Below the pieces are notes generated by a model. It did no database searches and had not been told where the DNA came from. It worked only from the letters and a program-made list of their open reading frames with translations. A DNA stretch of 19,878 bases from CAYFMS01 sp964462325 (GTDB taxonomy: Bacteria > Patescibacteriota > Patescibacteriia > UBA9934). Position numbers and translations under genes: made by a program. Within the stretch, counting starts at the first letter, position 1, and each line of letters begins with the position of its first letter. The DNA is taken from assembly GCA_964462325.1 (NCBI GenBank), contig CAYWYQ010000012.1:1-19878 (forward strand), written 5' to 3'. Below, in pieces: positions 1 to 6,178 of this stretch.

Positions 1-38
1 CAAATGTAAAAGTGCAAGTTTACTGCTTCGTCCCGTTA

Positions 39-1406
39 TCAGATTTTCGCCCGTTCCCTCAATATAACTCGACTCCTCCCAACCTTGATTTCACTTTCAA
101 GGGCCAACACCGCGAGCATTAACGCATCAGCGTAGTCGTCCTTTTTGTAATGTGCGCTGTGGGAAATGCTAACTTGCTTGCTTTTTGTGACTTCGTAGCG
201 CAGGTTCTTTAGCTGACGGAGCAGTTCTGGGTCGCGTGGCAGGATGAGCTTGTCTTGTTGTAGAAGAATTTTCAACATGCCGTATCCATCAGCTTTTGTT
301 TTGTTTGTGCTATGAACGCCCTCAACACGAATTCGGTCATTAGCGAGTAGTTGAGTGGCAAAGGCTCCAACGCCGTTCTGTTCACTTAATAGGTGTCGAA
401 TACGTTGGTGTTCATGCACTTCGCCGACATAATCCTGCACTTCTTCAAAAATAGTTGGCCGCCAACTCCTTAGCATAAAGACTGCGAATTGTTTGTCTCC
501 CTTGTAGTTTGACGGTTGAATCCTATTCCAGCCCTCAACGTAGCGTTTGTCTACACGCGCGACAAAACATGCAACTGTGTAGTCAGAACCCCCACAGGCC
601 CAATCAAGGCCTCCTGTGAGTGTTATACGTGCGTCTATTGGGTCAGCATGTGGTTGAAGTAGTTCATAGTCCCGCACCTGTTTCATAATCAGGTTCGGGT
701 CGAAGTAGGCGTCGCTGTCAGGAATCCACTCCCCAAGAATTTCTGTGCGGTATTCAATTTCTGATGTCTGTTCCTTTTGTTCTTCAATCCAGTTCTGGTC
801 AATAAGCGGTGAGGCTTTGTAGGTGTAGTGGAAACTTGCAACTCCTGTCTTTGTTGGGTCAAGACCGTCATCATACAGTTTCTTGAACCAAGAATCATAA
901 TTAAATGGTGTGCTGACACAGAAAATTTGTGCTTCTGGCTTTGCAAGAATAGAAAAGCGAACAGCACGAAACGTTTCTTCGGGAAAGAACGAACATTCGT
1001 CACAAATCACTAAGTCGGCAGAATACCCACGGACAGTCTGTGGGTTATTTACCAAGCTGTAAATTTCACTTCCATTGGTGAAGCGGATGTAGCTTTTGTT
1101 GTCGTCTACGACCGACCCTTTGAGTAGGTTGCTATTGTTTTCAAGGAGTTCTTTGATTTTTTTGAGCATCAACTTCGACTGGTTGTCTGACGGAGAAATG
1201 ATAAGGGTCAGGGATTTACCAATAAACGACCTGTGGAGCGCGAGAACTGCCAAGGCGGTGGATTTTCCAACCTGACGACCAGAAGCCACGCATACGGTCT
1301 TTTCAGGACATGTGAGGAATTCCAATTGATGAGGCCACAGGTCAATTCCAAGTAGTTCCTTGGCAAAGTAGCCAATGTCAGTTTTGAGGCGACTGATGTC
1401 CATCAT
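39..1406 (-). CDS. Phage terminase large subunit (TerL)
   Basis: This 455-residue protein is the ATP-driven motor and nuclease that packages phage DNA into proheads. The N-terminal ATPase shows a Walker A motif GRQVGKST (about residues 43-50) and a Walker B LVICDE (132-137), followed by the coupling motif VSTP near 164-167. The C-terminal RNase H-like nuclease has acidic residues in the expected order: D268 in GGLDWACGG, E342 in LSEQNG, and D423/D424/D427 in KKDDYADAL. The length is normal for the family and the frame is intact. Two ATG codons open the frame (1406 and 1403) and either could be used. No Shine-Dalgarno is visible, and the start overlaps the end of the preceding small-terminase-like gene by 29 nt, which suggests translational coupling. 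A portal gene would be expected just beyond the window edge. The family call is firm. Which phage type it belongs to cannot be told from here. Confidence 0.93.
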   Translation of the reverse strand: MMDISRLKTDIGYFAKELLGIDLWPHQLEFLTCPEKTVCVASGRQVGKSTALAVLALHRSFIGKSLTLIISPSDNQSKLMLKKIKELLENNSNLLKGSVVDDNKSYIRFTNGSEIYSLVNNPQTVRGYSADLVICDECSFFPEETFRAVRFSILAKPEAQIFCVSTPFNYDSWFKKLYDDGLDPTKTGVASFHYTYKASPLIDQNWIEEQKEQTSEIEYRTEILGEWIPDSDAYFDPNLIMKQVRDYELLQPHADPIDARITLTGGLDWACGGSDYTVACFVARVDKRYVEGWNRIQPSNYKGDKQFAVFMLRSWRPTIFEEVQDYVGEVHEHQRIRHLLSEQNGVGAFATQLLANDRIRVEGVHSTNKTKADGYGMLKILLQQDKLILPRDPELLRQLKNLRYEVTKSKQVSISHSAHYKKDDYADALMLAVLALESEIKVGRSRVILRERAKI

Positions 1407-1932
1407 GATTTTGGTCTTTAGAAAGCATGGTAGCTATGTCTACGGTGCGGGCGGTATCAAGGTTCAGTTTGGCTCGTGCAAGTGGAGTAAGGCCAAGAGT
1501 TTCTGCTTCACGCCTTGCTGTGTTGTTAATAGTCCAGCGGAGTTTCAAAACAGGTTCCACACTACCCGTTTCGTCAACAATGCCTTTGGCCATGATGTAG
1601 CGGTCAATGATGTACAGGTAAGCCGTATTTCTGACATAGGAATCGACAATCACTTTATCCGTTGGCTGGATGTGTGGAAGCTCCATGATTTGAGCAATAA
1701 GGTTGTTTTCAAGGTCTTGTACGGCCGTACAAGGGCCGTTTGGATCACGTTCTGGATCGCAACACTCCCCACGAATGCCTGCATTATAAATCGGGCATCG
1801 GGAAGCGGTCAGGATTCCCTTGGTTTTGTACTCATGCAGACCGTGTTTGTAATCCACATGGTGATGTTCTTGTAAGTTCTTTGTTCCTGCAATAAGGGAG
1901 TTTGGGTGCATGTTGCGGCCTTCGTTTGTCAT
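1378..1932 (-). CDS. Probable phage terminase small subunit, P27-like, with Cys/His-rich N-terminus
   Basis: This 184-residue protein lies directly upstream of TerL, where the DNA-recognition subunit of the packaging machine normally sits. Its C-terminus contains LGLTPLARAKL, resembling the conserved tail of P27-family small terminases (LGLTP-x-AR-x-RL). The middle, around PTDKVIVDSYVRNTAYLYIIDRY (written in part), fits the family's helical segment. The N-terminal third is unusual. It has a histidine cluster (HHH near 23-25, then H30 and H33) and cysteines at 46, 57, 58 and 68, spaced as if to bind a metal. Its start codon overlaps the integrase stop codon as ATGA (1929-1932) and its end overlaps the TerL start. 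The assignment rests on position plus the short C-terminal motif, so it is an inference. An unrelated phage DNA-binding protein is the alternative. Confidence 0.68.
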   Translation of the reverse strand: MTNEGRNMHPNSLIAGTKNLQEHHHVDYKHGLHEYKTKGILTASRCPIYNAGIRGECCDPERDPNGPCTAVQDLENNLIAQIMELPHIQPTDKVIVDSYVRNTAYLYIIDRYIMAKGIVDETGSVEPVLKLRWTINNTARREAETLGLTPLARAKLNLDTARTVDIATMLSKDQNHDGHQSPQN

Positions 1933-2810
1933 ACTTGGTCTTCGAGTTGTTCAATAGCGTTTCGTTTATCTTTGATTGTTACAGAAACGTAGCGTTGAGT
2001 TGTTTTTAAGTCTTTGTGTCCTGCAAGTTCTCGTAGGGTAAAGGGGTCCATACCTTTAATTCCGTAGCGCGTACAGACTGTGTGTCTGAGCGTATGAGTA
2101 GACGCCCTTTTGTCTATTTTGGTCTTTTTGTAGAATTTTTTGAAGTTGTAGCGGACGCTTCTTGGTGTGAGTTGCCTGCCTTTCTCGCCAACGAAAAAAT
2201 AGTCTGTTTTACTGTCCCACTTTCGACGCACCCTCTGCCATTCTTCCCATTTTTTGTATTGTTTTAATATACGCCGAAGTGCTTCACTGATTGGAAGCTC
2301 TCTCCCCTTTTTGCTTTTTGATGTTCGGATAACGATGCGATCCTCGTGCAAAATGACATCTCCTTCTTTCAAATTGCAAACCTCAGACACGCGAAGAGGG
2401 AGGTAGAGCATCAATTCGACGATAGCATTCCACTTTGGAGAATCCTTCACAACACCCCGAAGTTTCATTTCCTCGTCTTCATTGAGCGTAGTGACGGGCT
2501 TATCCTCACTTTTGAGCCGCTTAATAGCGGCAGCAGGATTCTTGTCATGGTAGTTTTGCAGGATCAGACAGTTGAAAAGTTGCCGAAGTGCGTACAAAGT
2601 TCGATTATTCGTGCTGTTACTCACACGCCGCGATTCCAGGAAATCAATTATGTCGTCGGCACCAACGTCACCAATGTCAGTAACGCGTTTTACCATTAAG
2701 AAGGCGAGGAAGGGTTTCAAGTCATAATTGTACGACTTGATGGTATTTGCGGATTTACCTGTCGCTTTTAGGTATTTATTAAAGATTTTGACAGCATTTT
2801 GCGGTATCAT
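1929..2810 (-). CDS. Tyrosine recombinase / phage integrase, Xer-like
   Basis: This 293-residue site-specific recombinase cuts and joins DNA through a tyrosine nucleophile. An N-terminal SAM-like core-binding domain covers roughly residues 5-90, including the typical SANTIKSYNYDLKPFLAFL stretch. The catalytic domain follows with all the expected residues: R140 in LPLRVSEV, a lysine at the beta-hairpin (K165-K168), H239-x-x-R242 in HTLRHT, H265 in LAGHKDL, and the nucleophile Y274 in TTQRYV. The length matches XerC/XerD rather than the longer lambda-type integrases, and no arm-binding domain is evident. It is the first gene of an overlapping series running into the terminase genes. The intergenic DNA just upstream carries a dif-like inverted repeat, its probable substrate. 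It could be a phage integrase or a Xer homologue captured by the element. The catalytic assignment is secure. Confidence 0.93.
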   Translation of the reverse strand: MIPQNAVKIFNKYLKATGKSANTIKSYNYDLKPFLAFLMVKRVTDIGDVGADDIIDFLESRRVSNSTNNRTLYALRQLFNCLILQNYHDKNPAAAIKRLKSEDKPVTTLNEDEEMKLRGVVKDSPKWNAIVELMLYLPLRVSEVCNLKEGDVILHEDRIVIRTSKSKKGRELPISEALRRILKQYKKWEEWQRVRRKWDSKTDYFFVGEKGRQLTPRSVRYNFKKFYKKTKIDKRASTHTLRHTVCTRYGIKGMDPFTLRELAGHKDLKTTQRYVSVTIKDKRNAIEQLEDQV

Positions 2811-2825
2811 ACATTTGGGATCATT

Positions 2826-2859
2826 ATTGTCTGATAACTCCTATAGTTATCATACCAAT
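2826..2859. repeat. Inverted repeat overlapping the integrase promoter; partial copy of the dif-like site
   Basis: A perfect 8-bp inverted repeat, TGATAACT (2832-2839) and AGTTATCA (2845-2852), surrounds a 5-nt centre. The outer sequence is also roughly symmetric, beginning ATTG (2826) and ending CAAT (2859). The first 13 bases (2826-2838) are identical to 2881-2893 of the neighbouring dif-like site, giving a direct repeat 55 bp apart. It could be an accessory binding site or an operator for the recombinase. Confidence 0.6.
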
Positions 2860-2877
2860 AGTGAGTCAGATGCACAA
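2849..2877 (-). promoter_or_regulatory. Putative promoter of the integrase-terminase operon
   Basis: On the minus strand a -35-like TTGTGC (2872-2877) is separated by 17 bp from an extended -10, TGG followed by TATGAT (2849-2854). Transcription would start about 30 nt ahead of the integrase ATG at 2810. The -10 box lies inside the inverted repeat at 2832-2852, so a protein bound there would block the promoter. The -35 matches only half of the consensus. Confidence 0.5.
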
Positions 2878-2880
2878 CGT

Positions 2881-2910
2881 ATTGTCTGATAACAGTTATT
2901 ATCGGACAAT
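2881..2910. other. dif-like recombination site, candidate att core
   Basis: Two 11-bp arms, TTGTCTGATAA (2882-2892) and TTATCGGACAA (2899-2909), flank a 6-bp centre, CAGTTA. The arms are inverted repeats with one mismatch and extend one further base on each side. This 11-6-11 layout with inner ATAA and TTAT is the architecture of Xer dif sites. It lies 72 bp upstream of a Xer-like recombinase gene. Its use as the element's attachment site is an inference, because the partner copy would be outside the window. Confidence 0.55.
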
Positions 2911-2921
2911 ACGGACTATTT

Positions 2922-3009
2922 ACCCACCCCCGACATATCGGGCAAGGTACCTCACCCGAAGTGTCGGGTGGGTCCGCTACTCATAGAAGACTCTGTGTCC
3001 GCGTCTTCT
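2922..3009. repeat. Cluster of GC-rich inverted repeats
   Basis: The stretch 2922-2935 pairs with 2962-2973 (outer arms ACCCACC... and ...GGTGGGT, one extra C). Nested inside are CCCGA/TCGGG around CATA (about 2929-2942), the palindrome AGGTACCT, and a perfect 7-bp hairpin CACCCGA/TCGGGTG with loop AGTG (2953-2970). A further perfect 7-bp repeat AGAAGAC/GTCTTCT occupies 2985-2991 and 3003-3009. No T-run follows, so these are not ordinary terminators. A structured RNA, a protein-binding region or recombination accessory DNA are all possible. Confidence 0.5.
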
Positions 3010-3022
3010 GTTGAGAGTATTG

Positions 3023-3031
3023 TGGTAAGCT
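3023..3031 (+). promoter_or_regulatory. Possible extended -10 element of the TPR-like gene
   Basis: TGG followed by TAAGCT (3026-3031) lies 18 nt before the ATG at 3050. No convincing -35 hexamer precedes it. It is listed because the TGGTA pattern recurs at other promoters in this window. Confidence 0.3.
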
Positions 3032-3049
3032 GGCCGCATACAGATATTT

Positions 3050-4282
3050 ATGCAAGACGATCTTGGAAAACAAGTTTCTGAAGGGATTACAAAGGCAATT
3101 TTGGATAAGTTGCCAAAATTTTTCGGTTGGGTTTCTTCACTTTTTCAAAAAAGACTACCAAGAAATAAGGAGCGCATCGGTGTTGTTGTTGCAATACGAG
3201 CAAAGGATTCGGATACCTTCTTGTCCTCAGAGTTTATCCGACCCCTGGAAAGAAAACTGCGAGCTGCCTCCGACGGTAAGCAGTTCAACTTTTACACGCT
3301 ACCAAAGGAGAGAGCTACACAGGTTACTGATAGAGGAAGTGCGGAGAAAATACTGAAACGGATGAAGTGTCAACTTATGATTTTCGGGGAGTTGAGCTCT
3401 GGACCAAAACACAAAGGAGAGGCACAACATATATTTCGTCTACATGGCGTGGTACGACATGCCGATATTCCAAAGATCGTATCGCATCATTTTGGGAAAG
3501 AGTTTGCTTTAGTGCTGCCGAGCATGAGAATTTTTCCCGTGGATGATGAACTTGCTTATTTCGAGTTCACTAATACATATACTGCATTAGTAATAGAGTT
3601 CATTATCGCTGTGGCTCAATTATTATCTGGGGAGCGTCAACTTTCGCGTCAATTATTGGAAGATGTTCTTGACCGACTAAATAAGTTACCCAATGTCAAC
3701 CAAAACCACGAATTGTCACAATTGAAAAACTTGGTTGCAAGAAAGCTGGTCGTACTTTTAACTGCGGAACTGCAGATATTGAACAGACGTTTTGTAAAAA
3801 CGCGCGGTAGGGATCTTATGATGGGTTCAAGTGACCTATTAAATAGCCTTCTCGAACTCGACCCGGAACACTACGGCGCAAAGTTAACGTTGGCCATTAA
3901 GTTCTTCTTCGAAGGGAAACATGAAGAAGCAATTTTATTACTTGAACCGCTGAATCACCCCGATCCAACTTGGAGATTTTCTCTTGCATTCCTTTACTCT
4001 TATAAAGGGGAAATTGATAAGGCATTAGAACAGTATAAAAAAACGTTTTACAAGGTGATCGAAGGGGAAACACTCTTACATATTGAAATGTTTATGTCAG
4101 AAGTTATTGAAAATTCACCTGACAAAACGCAGCTGGTCTTCTTTCGAGGCTTGATCAACTTCAAGCATAAAAACGATAAAATTTCCGCAAAAAAAGATTT
4201 TGAGGAGTTTTTAGAAAAATCAGCATCATCATTTCCAAGATTGAAAACCCTGGCTGAAAAATATCTAAGCGAAATGCGATAA
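3050..4282 (+). CDS. Hypothetical TPR-like repeat protein with a distinct N-terminal domain
   Basis: I do not recognise a named family for this 410-residue protein. The first 40 residues are basic and amphipathic. Residues about 40-120 look like an alpha/beta domain: a strand IGVVVAI, then a strand QLMIFGELSSG, reminiscent of the folds found ahead of repeat regions in FlgO/TolB-N-like proteins (resemblance only). A hydrophobic helix lies near 179-193. From about 270 onward, segments such as ALEQYKKTF and the EGKHEEAILLLEPL stretch look like tetratricopeptide helices, implying a protein-binding solenoid. No signal peptide is evident. It follows the repeat-rich DNA beside the integrase and runs opposite to it, so it may be cargo of the element or the first host gene. 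It ends 20 bp before a doubtful convergent small ORF. Confidence 0.8.
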   Translation: MQDDLGKQVSEGITKAILDKLPKFFGWVSSLFQKRLPRNKERIGVVVAIRAKDSDTFLSSEFIRPLERKLRAASDGKQFNFYTLPKERATQVTDRGSAEKILKRMKCQLMIFGELSSGPKHKGEAQHIFRLHGVVRHADIPKIVSHHFGKEFALVLPSMRIFPVDDELAYFEFTNTYTALVIEFIIAVAQLLSGERQLSRQLLEDVLDRLNKLPNVNQNHELSQLKNLVARKLVVLLTAELQILNRRFVKTRGRDLMMGSSDLLNSLLELDPEHYGAKLTLAIKFFFEGKHEEAILLLEPLNHPDPTWRFSLAFLYSYKGEIDKALEQYKKTFYKVIEGETLLHIEMFMSEVIENSPDKTQLVFFRGLINFKHKNDKISAKKDFEEFLEKSASSFPRLKTLAEKYLSEMR

Positions 4283-4302
4283 CATCTGTACACTTCTATA
4301 TT

Positions 4303-4473
4303 TCATGAAGTTGCCATCAACTCATTAAGCTGTTTCAAAGCGTATTCTGGATCTGGATACAGCCCCTTCCAGTCAATTGCAAAGTACGGTTCCAACGCTG
4401 TCCGTTCTCGCCAACCAAGAAAACTTCTCTTCGGAGGAGCTTTTTTGTTTAAATCAGATTTGCTTAATCGCAT
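4303..4473 (-). CDS. Possible 56-residue ORF or gene remnant
   Basis: The minus-strand frame stays open far into the antisense of the malic enzyme, but only the part after the ATG at 4473 looks protein-like. It is lysine-rich at first, then has a segment around GWRERTALEPYFAIDWKG and ends DPEYALKQLNELMATS. The aromatic and amphipathic composition is better than a typical antisense shadow. No Shine-Dalgarno or good promoter precedes it, and its start nearly abuts the divergent malic enzyme start. It may be a small gene, the tail of a decayed gene, or chance. I cannot assign a function. Confidence 0.3.
   Translation of the reverse strand: MRLSKSDLNKKAPPKRSFLGWRERTALEPYFAIDWKGLYPDPEYALKQLNELMATS
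4420..4446 (+). terminator. Possible plus-strand intrinsic terminator
   Basis: CTTCTC (4424-4429) and GAGGAG (4434-4439) pair, with one G-T wobble, around a stable TTCG tetraloop. They are followed by C and six T residues (4441-4446). It lies 140 nt beyond the TPR-like gene and could end that transcript before the malic enzyme gene. It overlaps the doubtful minus-strand ORF, so only one of the two readings may be functional. Confidence 0.5.
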
Positions 4474-4477
4474 AAAT

Positions 4478-5644
4478 ATGGCACACTGTTTTGGTATGAA
4501 TATGAATGAACGCGCTTTAGATTTACACGAGAAAAAGAAAGGTAAGATTGAGATAAGATCAAAGGTAGATGTAAAAACATCAGAAGATCTGAGCCTTATG
4601 TATACTCCCGGGGTAGGCGAGGTTTCGCGAAAAATTTCGGAAAATATAGAAAATGTATGGAAATATACTTCTCGCGGAAATTGGGTGGCGGTCGTAAGTG
4701 ACGGATCTGCGGTACTTGGCTTAGGTGATATCGGTCCAGAAGCGGCTCTACCAGTCATGGAGGGGAAGGTAATTTTATTTAAGCAATTTGGAAATGTTGA
4801 TGCATTCCCGCTCTGTATTCATGCGGAATCTGTTGAGGAGATTGTTACATTTGTAAAACAAGTTGCACCTACATTTGGAGGAATAAATTTAGAAGATATT
4901 GCTGCGCCAAAATGTTTTGAAATAGAAGAGCGATTAAGAAGGGAATTAGATATTCCAGTATTTCATGACGATCAACACGGTACGGCAATTGTTGTAATGG
5001 CCGCTCTCATTAATGCATTGCAGGTAGTAAAAAAGGAATTAAAAGATGTGAAGATTATTGTGAGTGGAGCTGGAGCGGCCGGGATAGCTATTACAAAGCT
5101 TCTTCTTTCAGCTGGAGCGCAGCATATGATTCTAGCGGACAGTAAGGGACTTATCTCTCATGACAGAGACAATTTGAATGAAGTAAAACAAGCAATGCTT
5201 GAATTAACGAATCTTAATAATGTGTCAGGGGCTCTTACGGATGGGATGAAGGGAGCGGATGTATTTATTGGTGTAAGTGCTCCTGGAATCGTCAGTGAAG
5301 AAATGGTTGCTTCGATGAATAATGATGCAATTGTATTTGCGATGGCAAATCCTGTGCCGGAAATTATGCCAGATCTGGCTAAAAAGGCTGGAGCTCGTAT
5401 TGTCGCAACTGGTAGAAGCGACTTTCCAAATCAAGTAAATAATGCACTTGTTTTCCCAGGATTTTTTAGAGGTATTTTTGATGTTGGAGCAAAAGAAATT
5501 ACAGAAGAAATGAAGCTAGCTGCGGCTCACGGACTTGCTTCTTGTGTAACAAACCCTACCGAAGATATGGTCATTCCCTCCATCTATGACACTTGTGCTG
5601 CAGAATCCGTCGCGGCGTCAATCCGAGACATGTTTAATAAATAA
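4478..5644 (+). CDS. NAD(P)-dependent malic enzyme, short form
   Basis: This enzyme oxidatively decarboxylates malate to pyruvate, feeding NAD(P)H and pyruvate metabolism in the cytoplasm. Family signatures appear in order: MYTPGVGEVSRKI with the catalytic tyrosine, GLGDIGPEAALPVMEGK, the metal- and substrate-binding DDQHGTAIV, the Rossmann motif VSGAGAAGIAI, and SDFPNQVNNALVFPGFFRGI near the end. The size (about 380 residues) is that of the short bacterial enzymes without a phosphotransacetylase domain. The start is uncertain. ATGs at 4478, 4496 and 4502 are all in frame. Similarity to other members begins at NERALDLHEK, favouring 4496 or 4502. A weak -10-like CTTAAT sits 9 nt before 4478, the spacing seen at other genes here. 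The 3' end overlaps the convergent gene by 11 bp. Cofactor preference cannot be read from the sequence. Confidence 0.9.
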   Translation: MAHCFGMNMNERALDLHEKKKGKIEIRSKVDVKTSEDLSLMYTPGVGEVSRKISENIENVWKYTSRGNWVAVVSDGSAVLGLGDIGPEAALPVMEGKVILFKQFGNVDAFPLCIHAESVEEIVTFVKQVAPTFGGINLEDIAAPKCFEIEERLRRELDIPVFHDDQHGTAIVVMAALINALQVVKKELKDVKIIVSGAGAAGIAITKLLLSAGAQHMILADSKGLISHDRDNLNEVKQAMLELTNLNNVSGALTDGMKGADVFIGVSAPGIVSEEMVASMNNDAIVFAMANPVPEIMPDLAKKAGARIVATGRSDFPNQVNNALVFPGFFRGIFDVGAKEITEEMKLAAAHGLASCVTNPTEDMVIPSIYDTCAAESVAASIRDMFNK

Positions 5645-6134
5645 GAGACTTCCGCATAAGATTTCTTGTTTTGTGTACCCATCTTGATGGATTTTTTACT
5701 TGCCATGCACAATGGCTTTTACGATGTTCTTCATCAAGATATGTGACACGAAATGCCTTTGTTGCGAAGGTTAATATATGTCCATAAGAAGACCGTTTGT
5801 CCGCACGCTTTATCTTTTTTAGTGGGATTTGGATATGTTTATTATGACGATAATATTGAAAAATAAGGTATTTTTCAGTAAGGACAAGTATCCCGTGTCC
5901 CGTCTCTTTTTTTAGATGAGCTGTGTCTACTCCATAAAAATGGGTGCCTCCATTGAGTAATAGCGGTTTTTGATGCTCCTTCGCTAGGTGAGTATCTAAT
6001 TCAACTTCTGCCCTTTTTCTTCGTTTATTATTTTTAAATAAATTACGGAGTGAATTCCCAGAAAGATAAAAAACAATCAGAATTCCTAGAATACTGAAAA
6101 ATATTTCCACATTGTTTGTGAGAAACATTGGCAT
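5634..6134 (-). CDS. Membrane-anchored protein with possible PH/GRAM-like domain
   Basis: This 166-residue protein has one N-terminal transmembrane helix (about residues 9-25, IFFSILGILIVFYLSG). A very basic stretch follows (KNNKRRKRAE), placing the remainder in the cytoplasm by the positive-inside rule. From about residue 60 the sequence runs through alternating strands: HGILVLTEKYLIF, then HIQIPLKKIKRA, then ILTFATKAFRVTYLD, and a final helix WVHKTRNLM. That is the pattern of bacterial PH or GRAM-like domains, which often bind lipids or act as membrane scaffolds. The domain call is by pattern only. It is transcribed divergently from parA with overlapping upstream regions, and its tail overlaps the malic enzyme tail. 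An in-frame ATG at 6128 is an alternative start. No specific function can be given. Confidence 0.75.
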   Translation of the reverse strand: MPMFLTNNVEIFFSILGILIVFYLSGNSLRNLFKNNKRRKRAEVELDTHLAKEHQKPLLLNGGTHFYGVDTAHLKKETGHGILVLTEKYLIFQYYRHNKHIQIPLKKIKRADKRSSYGHILTFATKAFRVTYLDEEHRKSHCAWQVKNPSRWVHKTRNLMRKSLIY

Positions 6135-6160
6135 AAGTCTGTTTCATCATGGCAAGAGAA

Positions 6161-6169
6161 TGGTATACT
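6161..6169 (+). promoter_or_regulatory. Extended -10 promoter of parA
   Basis: TGG followed by TATACT (6164-6169) is a near-consensus extended -10, with exactly 9 nt before the ATG at 6179. Transcription would begin within about three bases of the start codon, giving a leaderless mRNA. The -35 region is weak (GTTTCA at 6141-6146, 17 bp away). Confidence 0.6.
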
Positions 6170-6178
6170 GTTATCATT

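Noticed and set aside
35..43. GTTATCAGA matching the inner part of the dif-like arm, near the left edge
   Set aside because: Only nine bases match and no opposing arm or 6-bp centre is present. It overlaps the end of the TerL gene and is most likely coincidence.
1375..1875. Plus-strand ORF of 166 residues opposite the small terminase gene
   Set aside because: It is the antisense shadow of the 1378-1932 gene, which has start-stop overlaps with both neighbours and family-like motifs. The plus-strand product has no recognisable motif.
2911..3009. Possible tRNA at the integration site
   Set aside because: The hairpins do not make a cloverleaf, and no T-loop consensus (GGTTCRAAT-like) or suitable anticodon stem was found on either strand.
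4445..4477. Longer N-terminus for the malic enzyme beginning at 4445
   Set aside because: It would add residues with no counterpart in the family and would begin inside the T-run of the terminator-like hairpin.
6139..6146. TGTTTCA resembling half of a parS site near parA
   Set aside because: The second half of the parS palindrome is absent (ATCATGG follows), so this is only a chance half-site.
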